NCBI RefSeq assembly: GCF_020907275.1
Contig: NZ_JAJJWI010000011.1
Coordinates: forward strand, 111,768 to 175,767
Origin: Pontibacter silvestris
GTDB lineage: Bacteria; Bacteroidota; Bacteroidia; Cytophagales; Hymenobacteraceae
Reading direction: 5' to 3'
DNA length: 64,000 bases
A program made the translations under genes and the position numbers. Shown in pieces: positions 1 through 9,654 of this stretch. The notes below the pieces were generated by a model. The model was not told the origin of the DNA and searched no databases. It was given only the letters and a program-made list of their open reading frames with translations. How positions within the stretch are numbered: the stretch's first letter is position 1; each line of letters starts with the position of its first letter.

Positions 1-5
1 AAGCT

Positions 6-668
6 ATGGATGCGCTGGAGTACACCCCTAATTATATACAAGTAAATGAGCTATACATCGATACGGTGGTAATAGATGACACAGAATTTATCACCCTGTG
101 GTGCTTTACTGTGCTTGATGATGAGTATAAGTTCATTTACCTAGGATGCGATTTCACGCAGTTTAACCAGATACTGATCGGTGCCGGAGAAAAGGGAAAA
201 GAGATCGCATTACACATGGCGGATGTGCTCAACCAGCCTTATGATGCGCCTACCATTATTCCGGTAAAAGAGCGTTTTGACGAGTACCTGGAACTGGTTG
301 ACTTTGATATTATTATGTATGAACCTCTCTCTGTAGAAGATGATTTTGATGAAGATGAGATTGAGGAAGATGATGAGTTACCTATTGAGCAGCTTTTTGG
401 CGGCAGCCAGAACAATACGCAGCAAAAATATCTTATTTATCAGTTAGACAGACTGTATCCTTCTAAATTGTTTGAGCCGGAAAAAATAGCCCACGAAGAC
501 CTGGCCGAATGCTTTGAAGGTGATTCTCTTGAATTGGCGCAGCTTTACTATGACTATCTGAATGCTGTGGAGAATGGTTATTCTGATAAAGAAGCCCGAC
601 AGGTAGCAGGTCTGGAGAGAGAGCTTTTTTTCCGGATGGCTCGCAAGGCAGCTAATCTCTGGAAGTAA
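6..668 (+). CDS. Acidic hypothetical protein, possibly 5'-truncated by the window edge
   Basis: I do not recognise this 220-residue protein. It has no signal peptide or membrane segment, so it is probably cytoplasmic. A very acidic stretch lies near residues 110-127, and the C-terminal third (from about residue 160) looks helical and basic-hydrophobic. The ATG at position 6 is used, but the frame stays open to the left edge, so the true start could lie outside the window. A weak hairpin follows the stop codon, and the next gene has its own leader, so this gene is probably the end of a separate transcription unit. Confidence 0.7.
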   Translation: MDALEYTPNYIQVNELYIDTVVIDDTEFITLWCFTVLDDEYKFIYLGCDFTQFNQILIGAGEKGKEIALHMADVLNQPYDAPTIIPVKERFDEYLELVDFDIIMYEPLSVEDDFDEDEIEEDDELPIEQLFGGSQNNTQQKYLIYQLDRLYPSKLFEPEKIAHEDLAECFEGDSLELAQLYYDYLNAVENGYSDKEARQVAGLERELFFRMARKAANLWK

Positions 669-703
669 TATCTAAGTTACTTTATATAGATTTATAAATT
701 GTT

Positions 704-739
704 AGTTTCTTTTGAGCTGTCAAAGCTTAAAAAGAAACT
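704..739 (+). terminator. Imperfect hairpin after the first gene
   Basis: Arms at 704-718 and 724-739 pair as AGTTTCTTTT/AAAAGAAACT plus AGCT/AGCT around a 5-nt loop, with a small bulge. It lies 36 nt after the stop at 668 and is a plausible terminator. No long T run follows. Confidence 0.45.
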
Positions 740-915
740 GCTTTGCCTGTTGTTCTGCTCCGGCCACATTACTAACGTAGCACCGGAACCTTTCTCATAA
801 ATTTTGCTTCTTTACAATACCAATCATCAATAAAGTTGGTCAGAATAAACTTATGCTACTGTTCCCCCTCCTTTAATAAATAGCACCTCCCACAGATTTT
901 ATTTATCTTTATAGA

Positions 916-933
916 ATCTAACTAACCTAAACT
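916..933 (+). promoter_or_regulatory. 18-nt leader motif shared with the M20 peptidase gene
   Basis: The sequence ATCTAACTAACCTAAACT lies 13 nt before the ATG of the S9 peptidase gene at 947. The identical 18 nt recur at 52441-52458, before the M20 peptidase gene. Both genes encode exported peptidases. It may be a common 5' untranslated element or a site for a regulator or small RNA; the function is unknown. Confidence 0.45.
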
Positions 934-946
934 ACCTGATTATTTT

Positions 947-2983
947 ATGAACAAGCGATTGATTTTCCTGCTGTCTGCGGCTTTAACCTGCGGCACGGCA
1001 ACAGCGCAAAAACAACCCATGACCACAGACGATGGTCTTAACATGGTTTCACTTGGTAATGCTATTATCTCTCCGGATGGGAAAACCGTTATATATGGCA
1101 AGTCTGACCTGAACTGGAGCAAGAACAAGCGCGAAACGACTTACCACCATGTTTCAGCAAGCGGAGGCGAAGCTTATCAATACCTAGGCGATGATGGAGG
1201 GTCTGCTCTCTCTTACTCTCCTGATGGTAAATACATTGCCTTGAAGCGTAAAGCTGACGATCATCAACAGCTTTTCCTGATGCCTACGGCAGGTGGTGAG
1301 GCTGTACAGCTAACAAAGCACGACAATAGCATAGAAAAATATATTTGGAGCAAAGACAGCCAGAAACTGTATTTTATTTCTTCTGTCCCTCGCACCAAAG
1401 AAGAACAAAAGTTATACAAAGATGGCAACGATGCTGTATTTATAGACGAAGGCCCTAATGGACAGCAAGAAGATTCCTGGAACAACATCTGGGTGTTTGA
1501 CATCAATACCAAAAAGGCAAAGAAGCTAACCAAGGGAGAGCAGATTATTAAAGATTTTGATGTGGCACCAGATGGTAAACGCCTCATCTTTACTTCCCGC
1601 ACCGAAAACCGACGCAACCAGAGTAACCTGTCAGAGATATACCTGCTGCAATTAGCATCAGACACTACAACCACCCGCCTTACAGATAACAAAGCGCCTG
1701 AAAGTGATTTGGCATGGGCTCCGGATGGTAAAACGTTTGCCTACTCAGCCGCAGATGACAATAACTGGGAACTAAGAAATGACAAAATATGGGTGATGGA
1801 CCCTAATACACAGCAGTACCGCATGGTGTCCGGCAAGTTTGAAGGCAACATCGGCAATTACTATTGGGCACCGGATGCTAAGTCTATCCTGTTTACGGGT
1901 TTGCATGGCACTAACTCAAACCTCTACCGCTTACATGTAGCCAAAGGCGATATCAAAAACTTAAGTAATCGCACCGGCACCTGGCGCGTGGTAGACATGA
2001 CACCCGATAGAAGCAAGGCTGTTCTTAGCTATAGTGACTATAAAACACCAACGGATTTGTATGTATCTTCGGTAGATAAATTTAACCCGACTAAACTTAC
2101 AAACCTTAATCCTCGCATTACAGACACACTGCAGCTGGCATCTGCAGAAGTAATACGCTGGAAGAGCAAAGACGGCTTAGAAGTAGAAGGCATTTTGTAC
2201 CTGCCACCAAACTACCAGAAAGGCAAGCAGTACCCGTTCCTGCTGCACATACATGGTGGTCCGGCTGGCGTGTTTACGAACAGCTTTAACCCTTCTTACC
2301 ATGTTTGGGCGAACCTGGGGTATGTACAACTTGCCCCTAACGTGCGTGGTAGCAGTGGGTACACAGACGAGTTGCTGCGCGGCAATATGGGAGACATTGG
2401 TGGTGGCGATTATGAAGATCTGATGAGCGGTGTTGATAAACTCATTGCCGATGGCCTGGTGGATAAGAACAAGATGGCTGTGCGTGGATGGAGCTACGGC
2501 GGTATTCTGGGTGGCACTACCATCACCAAAACAAATCGCTTTAAAGCAGCCTCACTTGGCGCTATGGTATCTGATTGGACCTCTGAGTATGGCATCGGCT
2601 TTAACCACGATGTGCGTCTGTGGTATATTAAAGGCACTCCCTGGGAGAACCCGGAAGGCTACCGCCAGAAATCTGTACTGACCAATGCAAAGAATATTGA
2701 AACGCCAACTATTATTCTGCATGGCTCCAGCGACGTAACCGACACGGAGGTACAAAGCATGATGTTGTTCACAGCCCTGAAAGATATGGGTAAAACAGTA
2801 CGCTATATCCAGTTCCCTCGTGAGCCACATGGTTTCCGTGAGCCTCGTCACCAGCGTATCCGGGATATTGAGGAAATAAAATGGATACATAAATACACGC
2901 TAGGTATTGACTGGAAGGCTCCGGAACGTAAGGAGGATGTAAAGAAGAAGCCTGAAGAAACGGTTACTGCAAAAGCAGAGTAA
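947..2983 (+). CDS. S9 family serine peptidase (prolyl oligopeptidase/DPP-like), exported
   Basis: This 678-residue protein is a secreted or periplasmic oligopeptidase of the S9 family. A cleavable signal peptide covers about residues 1-20, ending in TATA-Q. A WD40-like beta-propeller with repeated SPDGK/APDGK motifs fills roughly residues 30-400, and the alpha/beta-hydrolase domain follows. The nucleophile is Ser516 in GWSYGG, the acid is Asp596 or Asp599 in HGSSDVTD, and the base is His628 in EPHGF. The oxyanion region HGGPAG is present. Length is normal for DPP-IV or acylaminoacyl-peptidase-like enzymes of Bacteroidota. The Lys/Glu-rich tail is unremarkable. The gene has its own leader and a strong terminator, so it is probably monocistronic. 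Confidence 0.95.
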   Translation: MNKRLIFLLSAALTCGTATAQKQPMTTDDGLNMVSLGNAIISPDGKTVIYGKSDLNWSKNKRETTYHHVSASGGEAYQYLGDDGGSALSYSPDGKYIALKRKADDHQQLFLMPTAGGEAVQLTKHDNSIEKYIWSKDSQKLYFISSVPRTKEEQKLYKDGNDAVFIDEGPNGQQEDSWNNIWVFDINTKKAKKLTKGEQIIKDFDVAPDGKRLIFTSRTENRRNQSNLSEIYLLQLASDTTTTRLTDNKAPESDLAWAPDGKTFAYSAADDNNWELRNDKIWVMDPNTQQYRMVSGKFEGNIGNYYWAPDAKSILFTGLHGTNSNLYRLHVAKGDIKNLSNRTGTWRVVDMTPDRSKAVLSYSDYKTPTDLYVSSVDKFNPTKLTNLNPRITDTLQLASAEVIRWKSKDGLEVEGILYLPPNYQKGKQYPFLLHIHGGPAGVFTNSFNPSYHVWANLGYVQLAPNVRGSSGYTDELLRGNMGDIGGGDYEDLMSGVDKLIADGLVDKNKMAVRGWSYGGILGGTTITKTNRFKAASLGAMVSDWTSEYGIGFNHDVRLWYIKGTPWENPEGYRQKSVLTNAKNIETPTIILHGSSDVTDTEVQSMMLFTALKDMGKTVRYIQFPREPHGFREPRHQRIRDIEEIKWIHKYTLGIDWKAPERKEDVKKKPEETVTAKAE

Positions 2984-2994
2984 GCCTATGAAAG

Positions 2995-3030
2995 AAAAAG
3001 AGGAAGCTGAATCAGTAGCTTCCTCTTTTT
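2995..3030. terminator. Rho-independent terminator after the S9 peptidase
   Basis: Perfect 14-bp arms (2995-3008 and 3017-3030) enclose an 8-nt loop and are followed by further T residues. The A-rich left flank means it could also act for the opposite gene ending at 3082. Confidence 0.85.
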
Positions 3031-3081
3031 TATAAATTGATTTAAGAACTGCTAATGTTTATTCTACAACTTTCAGCAACC

Positions 3082-3645
3082 TCACTCAGAGACTTGTACC
3101 TGTGTGCTATCGGTTTTTGCTATTTCTTGTAGCTGCTCCCGTAAATGTTCCTGCATACCGTAAACCCAGCGCCGTAGTGCAGGATCTTTAAAATCACGAA
3201 GTGCATCTTCATACCACGCCAGTTGTGACTCATGCGAAGATACAAGGAAGCTTCTGTAGCGGCTGTTAAATTCAGTATCTTGTAAAGACCTGAATTCATA
3301 CACAATTTCCTGATCGGCTCCTCCCAAACTGTCAGGCAGCTGAATATGAGGTTGCTTTCGCACTAACCTTTTAAGCTTCTGTAAAGCTTTATTATTAAAG
3401 TCCTCCTCTTCCTCTCCTATTTTCCTCAACGGCTTACTCTGTGCCTTTTCAGAAGCTATTTGCCCCAGCTGTGCCTGCAGCATATTGGTGCTGGCAGCAT
3501 AATCCCAAAAAGCAAGATTAGCTGTACTTGCAGGCGGTTCTTCCCCTGAAGTGCTTTGCTTTTCTGAAGGACCACTACAAGCCACAGCCAGCATCAGTAA
3601 AAGAATAGCTCCAAAGGCAGAAGTTAATTGTTTATGATACATCAT
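3082..3645 (-). CDS. DUF4142-like lipoprotein
   Basis: This 187-residue protein starts with a lipoprotein signal peptide (lipobox AVAC, Cys at about residue 23), so it is probably anchored in a membrane. After a Ser/Glu/Pro-rich linker, the body resembles the ferritin-like four-helix DUF4142 family. It has an AxxxNMxxxxLGQIASEKAQS helix, an acidic EEEED segment where an H-rich motif usually sits, and a helical end. DUF4142 proteins have no agreed biochemical role. The match is from pattern only and is moderately sure. It runs convergently with the S9 peptidase and is separated from the upstream M28 gene by about 115 nt. Confidence 0.65.
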   Translation of the reverse strand: MMYHKQLTSAFGAILLLMLAVACSGPSEKQSTSGEEPPASTANLAFWDYAASTNMLQAQLGQIASEKAQSKPLRKIGEEEEDFNNKALQKLKRLVRKQPHIQLPDSLGGADQEIVYEFRSLQDTEFNSRYRSFLVSSHESQLAWYEDALRDFKDPALRRWVYGMQEHLREQLQEIAKTDSTQVQVSE

Positions 3646-3759
3646 TACTTAATTTCAGTAGTTGTTAAGTATACTTAATACTACTACCGTTTATAATTTT
3701 GTTCTGTATCTAATACGATTCCTTAAAAAATGCAGTGGTCCCTTTACTGGCTCCACTTT

Positions 3760-6081
3760 TCAGAACCTGTATGTTTTCCGGACTACCGTCGTATTGCTAT
3801 ACCAGCCTGGCGCCGGGATAATGTTTTTGGGCCGAGGGTTATTCTGCAACAGTTCCAGGGGCAGCCCGATACTCTGGTCATAGACTATCAGGTTGAAACT
3901 ACTCCCTTCTGATGTTTGCAGGTTTAGCGTTGCGGCTTTAGACTGAGGCAGGCCTAACAATCGGGTGTAATAAATATCTCCTTCCGGGGTTTGCAAAGGC
4001 TCCAGTGAAACAGGCATATTGTTTAACGCTACTGCCGATATAATACTACCTTGCTCCGGCTTTAAAATAAGCTCCAGGTGCTGTGCCTGACGTGGGGATG
4101 ACAGCTGTATTTTTATAAACCGTCTACCTCCCGCTACTGAGTCCTGCAGTACTTCTGCTTCCGGCGCTTTTAGCTCCAGCAATCGGGCGGGTGCCTGTAA
4201 ATAAGAGAGCGAGGCATGTGGATAAATACTGGTTAAGGGTCCTTCTAAAGCATCAGCTCCTAAGTACTGCATTGACCAAGTATCCGGGGTTTTATCTAAG
4301 GAAGCCCAGAAGGCATCTCTGGTATCTGCATTAAAGAAATAGCTCAACTGGGTTTTAGCTGGCTGTGCTGCACTTGGCTTTTCTTTATCAACAGAAATAA
4401 ATACTACTACTACTCCTGCCCCTAACAGCACCAGCGACAGCACAGGAACTTTTAGTAACCTGAAACCACTATCTATCAACAATAGCAACGGTAGCAGAAT
4501 ACCAGCCAGCAAACCTAACAACAGCACCATAGCAACAGGTAATGCCAGGTCGAATATAACGAAGAGCAGGTATACGATAGGGCCCATCATAAATAAGCCT
4601 GGAACTGCAGCTACTAATAATACTATACCATACCCCCAGTTACCCGGTTTTTCATACAGCCTGAACTTTAACACCAGCAACAGCCCTACCATACTAAACA
4701 GTAATGGGAATAGTAAAATGTAGGCAGCATTCATTACGGTAAACAAAACTACCCCTAACAGTACCAACCAAACCAGGTGAGCCCCCATAGCCAATGAGAA
4801 AACCTTCATCCAGCGAGTGACAAGCCAACTAAGGAACAGGTATGCTCCCAATGCCAGCAGCAGGTAAGCTGCAAAAAAACTATCTGTATTATATGTACCC
4901 CCAGCTGTATAATAGGGCATTGTCTCCAACACCAACGGATTTATAAACCAGCAAAGAGCGCCTATTACCGCCAGCATTAACAGATACAGCAATCCTCCTA
5001 ACAGTACCTGGCCTATTTTGAATACTTTTCGTTTTGTGCCTAATTTCCAGGTAACTACAAAAAGCAGTGTCAGGATACCCACCCAAAGCAGATTGTTTCC
5101 CACAGGATACTGTACCAGCCATTTACCAACTGGGTTAAAGAACACGCGATCACGTGACTTCGCGTTTTCCAGCGATAGGTTTCCAAAATGCCTCGCCAGC
5201 GCCAACGTGTTGCGGCCGTGGTGCTGCAGACTGTTCTGATCAAGGTTATCGGGCGTGTCTGTCATGCTGTGGTAGTTCACAAAGCCATTTACTAAGGCAC
5301 TGTTTACGCCCACTATGCCTGCCTCACGTGTAATACTAAAGTCGGTGTCGTTGGGCATGCGCTTGTACACTTCATACATAACAGATCCCGCAATAGGGTA
5401 TGGTGCTGCTTTAGCAAACTCCTGCATCAGCCATCCATTTTCAGGGCTTACCTCAAAAGTAAAGCTAGGACCACGGTTCCCGCGTCCCTCCAGGTTTATA
5501 ACCAGTCCAACATCTTTCAGCCAGGGGTGCTGCATAAAGGCACGGGCACCGTTCAGACCATATTCCTCTCCGTCTGTCAACAAAAAAATCACATCATTCT
5601 GTAAAGGATCGCTTTGTTGCAAGACTCGCGCTGTTTCCAGTAAAGCTGCCACCCCGGCTGCATCGTCGCCGGCACCAGGTGTGCTCGGCTGAGAATCGTA
5701 ATGCGCCATGAGCAGCAGTGCTTTTCCACTACCAGTACCTTTAAGCCTGCCAATTACGTTCTGCACATAAGCAGCAAAAGCGGCTTTGCCTGCCTGCCTT
5801 ACCACAGTAGCCTCCTGCACCTGTGGGCTTAACCTTAACTGCTCCATTTGGCTTACCAGGTAATCTCGTACACGGTCGTGTGCAGGTGTGCCCATAGCAT
5901 GCGGCTCTGCTGCTATCTGCCGTACATAGTCCATAGCTCGACCTGATGAAAATTCCTGTGCAGGCGCATCTGCTGGTAATGCCTGCGGGGGCTGTAGCAA
6001 ATAAACGCTTAGCAGCGATATAGCTGTGACAGCAAATAACAGAAAGACAGAAAGTAAGATGTTGCGGAGGCGCATAGACAT
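3760..6081 (-). CDS. M28 family zinc aminopeptidase with C-terminal membrane domain
   Basis: This 773-residue protein joins an M28 peptidase domain to a polytopic membrane domain, resembling yeast Pff1 or animal ERMP1 in architecture. An N-terminal hydrophobic segment (about residues 7-30) acts as a signal anchor. Zinc ligands of the M28 family are visible: His127 (MAHYDS), Asp139 or Asp140 (GAGDD), the Glu172/Glu173 pair (DGEE), Glu198 (NLEGR), and a later His in NYHSMTDTPDN. From about residue 320 to 560 there are around eight hydrophobic spans, followed by a soluble C-terminal beta-rich domain. Catalysis would take place on the periplasmic side, releasing N-terminal residues. The substrate is unknown. 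It appears monocistronic. Confidence 0.92.
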   Translation of the reverse strand: MSMRLRNILLSVFLLFAVTAISLLSVYLLQPPQALPADAPAQEFSSGRAMDYVRQIAAEPHAMGTPAHDRVRDYLVSQMEQLRLSPQVQEATVVRQAGKAAFAAYVQNVIGRLKGTGSGKALLLMAHYDSQPSTPGAGDDAAGVAALLETARVLQQSDPLQNDVIFLLTDGEEYGLNGARAFMQHPWLKDVGLVINLEGRGNRGPSFTFEVSPENGWLMQEFAKAAPYPIAGSVMYEVYKRMPNDTDFSITREAGIVGVNSALVNGFVNYHSMTDTPDNLDQNSLQHHGRNTLALARHFGNLSLENAKSRDRVFFNPVGKWLVQYPVGNNLLWVGILTLLFVVTWKLGTKRKVFKIGQVLLGGLLYLLMLAVIGALCWFINPLVLETMPYYTAGGTYNTDSFFAAYLLLALGAYLFLSWLVTRWMKVFSLAMGAHLVWLVLLGVVLFTVMNAAYILLFPLLFSMVGLLLVLKFRLYEKPGNWGYGIVLLVAAVPGLFMMGPIVYLLFVIFDLALPVAMVLLLGLLAGILLPLLLLIDSGFRLLKVPVLSLVLLGAGVVVVFISVDKEKPSAAQPAKTQLSYFFNADTRDAFWASLDKTPDTWSMQYLGADALEGPLTSIYPHASLSYLQAPARLLELKAPEAEVLQDSVAGGRRFIKIQLSSPRQAQHLELILKPEQGSIISAVALNNMPVSLEPLQTPEGDIYYTRLLGLPQSKAATLNLQTSEGSSFNLIVYDQSIGLPLELLQNNPRPKNIIPAPGWYSNTTVVRKTYRF

Positions 6082-6163
6082 GTAAAGAGGAGCAAGTTTG
6101 TTTTAGTATCTCTAAGATATAGCTTTTTACTATATCTTGGTTACTTATGACCGGCTATAAAAA

Positions 6164-6190
6164 AAGCGGCTTCGTTGAACGGAGCCGCTT
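6164..6190 (-). terminator. Terminator of the TerC-family gene
   Basis: Read on the minus strand, a hairpin with 13-nt arms containing one G-U pair (GC-rich AGCGGCT core) is followed by a run of seven T residues (A residues 6159-6165 on the plus strand). It lies about 34 nt past the stop of the TerC gene. Confidence 0.8.
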
Positions 6191-6223
6191 CTGTGGTTTT
6201 TATTTTATATTCCAAGTTCGTTC

Positions 6224-7000
6224 TTATGCCATTGGGTTACCTTCTTCACGCACTTCGCTTTGGCGCAGCTTAACAGGGTCTCCCTTTTTACGCAACCGCA
6301 TGTTCAGTATTTCAACCAATAATGAGAAGAACATGGCAAAGTAAATATACCCTTTTGGAACATGCATATGCAGGGCCTCAATTACCAACATAAAGCCGAT
6401 CAGGATCAGGAACGACAGGGCCAGCATTTTAACTGTAGGATGCTTGTTCACAAAGTCGCTTACATATTTAGAGAATGCCAGCATAATACCCATTGCCAGA
6501 ATAACAGCCACAATCATAATCTCGACATGCTGTGCCAACCCTACGGCTGTCAGAATAGAATCGAATGAGAAGACAATATCTACCAAACTAATCTGAATGA
6601 TTACCTGCGTTAGAGAACTATACACCTTTCCCCCTTCTGATTCTTCTTCTCCTTCAAGCTTATTATGGATTTCTGTTGTACTCTTGGCAATCAGGAACAG
6701 ACCACCAGCAAACAGAATAATGTCTCGCCAGGATACATCAAACATGTTCTCAGTAAGAGGCAGGTTTATAGTGACAAGTGCCGTATTGGCCCCCACAATC
6801 CAGGAGATAAAGAGTAGTAGAATTACCCTGAACACCAATGCCAGCATTAATCCTATAGTACGTCCTTTGCCCTGCTGGTCTACAGGCAGGCGGCCTACTA
6901 TAATTGAGATAAACACAATGTTATCTATACCAAGCACCACCTCCATAAAGGTTAGTGTCAGCAAGCTTATCCAGGTATCAGGATTAGCAAAAATCTCCAT
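6224..7000 (-). CDS. TerC family integral membrane protein
   Basis: This is a TerC/Alx-type membrane protein of about 258 residues, a family linked to metal-ion (often manganese) export and tellurite resistance. The signature MEVVLGIDNIVFIS near the N terminus and a second VDIVFSFDSILTAVG motif provide the conserved acidic residues within membrane spans expected for this family; about seven spans are seen. The ATG at 6998-7000 (MEIFANP) is chosen over an upstream in-frame start at 7114, because the extension is not family-like. The gene is followed by a strong terminator and lies downstream of the yajQ-like gene on the same strand with a gap of about 120 nt. Confidence 0.93.
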   Translation of the reverse strand: MEIFANPDTWISLLTLTFMEVVLGIDNIVFISIIVGRLPVDQQGKGRTIGLMLALVFRVILLLFISWIVGANTALVTINLPLTENMFDVSWRDIILFAGGLFLIAKSTTEIHNKLEGEEESEGGKVYSSLTQVIIQISLVDIVFSFDSILTAVGLAQHVEIMIVAVILAMGIMLAFSKYVSDFVNKHPTVKMLALSFLILIGFMLVIEALHMHVPKGYIYFAMFFSLLVEILNMRLRKKGDPVKLRQSEVREEGNPMA

Positions 7001-7121
7001 AGTTTTACAAATTAGTTTTGGCTGTAACAGGCAAATGTAAGTAGTTCGATAATTGATTGCTACTTGTCTATCCTGAAAACTTTCACACGCTTTAGCTATT
7101 ACATTACCACTCAACAGCAGG

Positions 7122-7619
7122 CTACGACTTCATATTCATAAACTGCAAAGGCATACCTATTTCTTCGCTGTTGCCTCGCATAAGAGCAATTACCTCCTGC
7201 AGATCATCAATCTTCTTGCCTGTTACGCGAATTTGCTCATCCATGATGGCAGCAGACACTTTTAATTTGCTGTCTTTGATGATTTTCATAATTCTTTTTG
7301 AGGTTTCTTTATCAATACCGGCCTTTACTTTGATGTCTTTCTTCACCATTGCACCCGACTGATAATGATCTTTGGAGAAATCAAGTGCGGTGGCATCCAA
7401 GCCCTGCTTAACCATTTTACCAATCAACACATCCTCTGTGTGTTGCAGGCGCATTTCATTCTCCATAGTAATATGCACCTCGCTTGCCTTCTTGTCGTAT
7501 TCCAGGGAGCCTTTGGTGTCGCGGAAGTCATACCGATTCATAATCTCCTTACGGGCTGTGTTCACAGCATTGTCCATTGTTTGCGGATCAACCTTGCTTA
7601 CGATGTCAAAAGATGCCAT
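7122..7619 (-). CDS. yajQ: YajQ family nucleotide-binding protein
   Basis: This 165-residue cytoplasmic protein matches the YajQ family over its full length. It begins with ASFDIVSKVD and contains the characteristic NRYDFRDTKGS, DFSKDHYQSGAMVKK and IRVTGKKIDDLQ motifs. YajQ proteins bind RNA and nucleotides, and in Xanthomonas a homologue binds cyclic di-GMP as a transcriptional co-regulator. Whether this one binds cyclic di-GMP cannot be read from the sequence. It is followed by terC on the same strand. Confidence 0.95.
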   Translation of the reverse strand: MASFDIVSKVDPQTMDNAVNTARKEIMNRYDFRDTKGSLEYDKKASEVHITMENEMRLQHTEDVLIGKMVKQGLDATALDFSKDHYQSGAMVKKDIKVKAGIDKETSKRIMKIIKDSKLKVSAAIMDEQIRVTGKKIDDLQEVIALMRGNSEEIGMPLQFMNMKS

Positions 7620-7839
7620 ATTGTTCTTCTGTGATTACTTTATAAAATTGATTTACACGATTTAGAGCCGACAAAGTTATTTTATTTGGCGGTAAGATTC
7701 AGACCAGAAGACATGATTCTTTGTTTGCATGCTTTCCCGATGCAGCTTTTCAAAACAGGCAGGCAGGGCTAAGCGAAGGTTTATCAGAGAAAAGTCTATG
7801 CTTTACAATCTTGCACCAAATATCCTTTAAAACAGAAAG

Positions 7840-8271
7840 ATGAAAATAATAGAACCTGCCACTCCCGACCAGTTTAAACAATATTACCACCTGCGCTACC
7901 TGACGCTTCGCCAGCCCTGGAACCAGCCTGAAGGCAGCGAGCGTGTGGAAGATGATGATAAAGCCATACATGCCATGCTGCTGGATGACAACAAGGAGCC
8001 AATAGGTGTGTGCCGCCTGCACCTGAACACTCCGCAGGAGGGCCAGTTGCGCTTTATGGGCATACGTGCAGACCGCCAGGGCAAAGGCATAGGCAACATG
8101 CTTATAGCTTACCTAGAAGATAGAGCCAGGGATTTAGGAGTTGACACCATGATGCTCCATGCACGCGATTATGCTGTAAACTTTTACCGCCGCAATGGGT
8201 ATGAAATAGTAGAAGAATCGTATTTACTGTTTGGTAGCATTCAACATTACAAAATGGCCAAGCAGTTGTAA
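7840..8271 (+). CDS. GNAT family N-acetyltransferase
   Basis: This small (143-residue) single-domain acetyltransferase has the acetyl-CoA binding motif A as RQGKGIGNMLI near residue 77, preceded by the beta-4 strand LRFMGIRAD. The C-terminal region MMLHARDYAVNFYRRNGYEIV is the typical motif B. It resembles ElaA/YjcF-like predicted acetyltransferases. The substrate is unknown. The lipocalin gene starts 18 nt after its stop, so the two may be co-transcribed. Confidence 0.92.
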   Translation: MKIIEPATPDQFKQYYHLRYLTLRQPWNQPEGSERVEDDDKAIHAMLLDDNKEPIGVCRLHLNTPQEGQLRFMGIRADRQGKGIGNMLIAYLEDRARDLGVDTMMLHARDYAVNFYRRNGYEIVEESYLLFGSIQHYKMAKQL

Positions 8272-8289
8272 CATATTCCGCCTGATCTA

Positions 8290-8838
8290 ATGAACAGAAA
8301 AACTAAACTACTTTTAGGCGCCGGCAGCTTAATGCTTGGTGCTTTTGTTATAAACAGTTGCAGCAACAGCCATCCTCCATTAGAAACTGTCCCTCATGTG
8401 GACCTGGATCGTTATATGGGCATATGGTATGAGATTGCCGCCTTACCGCAACGCTATGAGAAAGGCTGCCACTGTGTTATCGCTGAGTATAAGCTGAACC
8501 CGGAAGGGTATGTAAATGTTATAAACTCCTGCCGTAAAGGTGGCCCTAATAAGAAGTTAGATCAGGCAGAAGGTAAAGCTTTTCTGGTAGAAGGAAGTAA
8601 TAACAGCAAACTGAAGGTGCAGTTCTTCTGGCCCTTTAAAGGTGACTATTGGATTTTAGAGTTAGCCCCTGATTATAGTTATGCCATGGTTGGTTCCCCA
8701 GATCGGGAAAGCCTTTGGTTCCTGTCACGGTCTCCGGCTATAAGTGAAGAACTTTATAACCGTTTGGTAAAGCAGGCCAAAAGCAAAGGTTTTCCAGTAG
8801 AAAAGCTAAGGATGACAGACCAGAGCTGTTTTAAGTAG
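8290..8838 (+). CDS. Bacterial lipocalin (Blc-like) lipoprotein
   Basis: This 182-residue protein carries a lipoprotein signal (NSC lipobox at about residues 22-24) and the lipocalin signature near residue 45, GIWYEIAALPQRYE. The YNLN-type strand EYKLNPEGYVNV and a C-terminal RSPAISEELYNRLV helix match the Blc family. Outer-membrane lipocalins bind lysophospholipids or fatty acids and are often induced by envelope stress. Length is normal. It lies 18 nt after the GNAT gene. Confidence 0.93.
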   Translation: MNRKTKLLLGAGSLMLGAFVINSCSNSHPPLETVPHVDLDRYMGIWYEIAALPQRYEKGCHCVIAEYKLNPEGYVNVINSCRKGGPNKKLDQAEGKAFLVEGSNNSKLKVQFFWPFKGDYWILELAPDYSYAMVGSPDRESLWFLSRSPAISEELYNRLVKQAKSKGFPVEKLRMTDQSCFK

Positions 8839-8958
8839 CATGGGGTTTTAACGCTGGTGCAGGTACAGAGAAATATGTTTTTAAAATATTAAGTATTTAT
8901 GATTGTAAATATTATTATTACATTGTTACAACATGGAACCTACTCACATTTACACAAC

Positions 8959-9603
8959 ATGAAAACACTGTTGCCCTTATTTCTCACTTTCCTGTTGCTT
9001 TCAGGCTGTGCTACCTCCTCAACCTATAGCGCTAAGGTTCAGAAACCAGAGAAACATTATGTTGGCATCTTTACTCTCGTAGCAGACATTGATGCTGATT
9101 TCAGCAGACTGGACTCTGCCACTTATGAAGATTATATCAGAGGTAAGTTTAATAATCTAGAACAGTCGAGATTCCGAAACCAATTAGAGAAAACATTAAA
9201 GAACAGCCTTGAGAAAGCTCAGACTCGTATTGTAAACACTTCTGACATTTTTAATCTGAATACTGATGTAAGCTATCCAGAATTTCTGAGTCAGATAAAG
9301 ATGACGGGCGTAGACGGAATTTTATTTGTAAACCTCCGTAACTACTGGCATGATGCAACTCTTGTAAGCTCCTATGGAAAAACAGTAATTGATGACACCG
9401 AACCTAATGCGCTGTTTCATTCTTATCTGATAGACACACAAACATTACAGCCGGTCTGGTATGCAAAGTCAGTGGTAAATGGCATTTATGCTGGTTATAA
9501 CACATTAAATAACACACTAGCCCGCCAACTGACCAGAAAACTGCGGAAAGATAAATATATTATAGGAGCCCCATTAGGCTATATAGCTAAGCAAGAACCA
9601 TAA
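8959..9603 (+). CDS. Hypothetical lipoprotein
   Basis: I do not recognise a family for this protein of about 214 residues. The ATG at 8959 gives a clean lipoprotein signal peptide (MKTLLPLFLTFLLLSGC), so the longer in-frame start at 8899 is rejected. The mature part is mixed alpha/beta, and the stretch VDGILFVNLRNYW resembles the core strand of small curli-assembly-like or GNA1162-like lipoproteins, but this is only a resemblance. It follows an AT-rich 120-nt spacer and precedes the esterase on the same strand. Confidence 0.8.
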   Translation: MKTLLPLFLTFLLLSGCATSSTYSAKVQKPEKHYVGIFTLVADIDADFSRLDSATYEDYIRGKFNNLEQSRFRNQLEKTLKNSLEKAQTRIVNTSDIFNLNTDVSYPEFLSQIKMTGVDGILFVNLRNYWHDATLVSSYGKTVIDDTEPNALFHSYLIDTQTLQPVWYAKSVVNGIYAGYNTLNNTLARQLTRKLRKDKYIIGAPLGYIAKQEP

Positions 9604-9654
9604 CATTCTCTGCAAGAGCCGTATTTACTTAATAAACCTGTTAAAGAAGTAAGT

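Noticed and set aside
7001..7114. 38-residue extension of TerC
   Set aside because: The extension is not hydrophobic or family-like, and the internal ATG at 7000 matches the normal TerC start.
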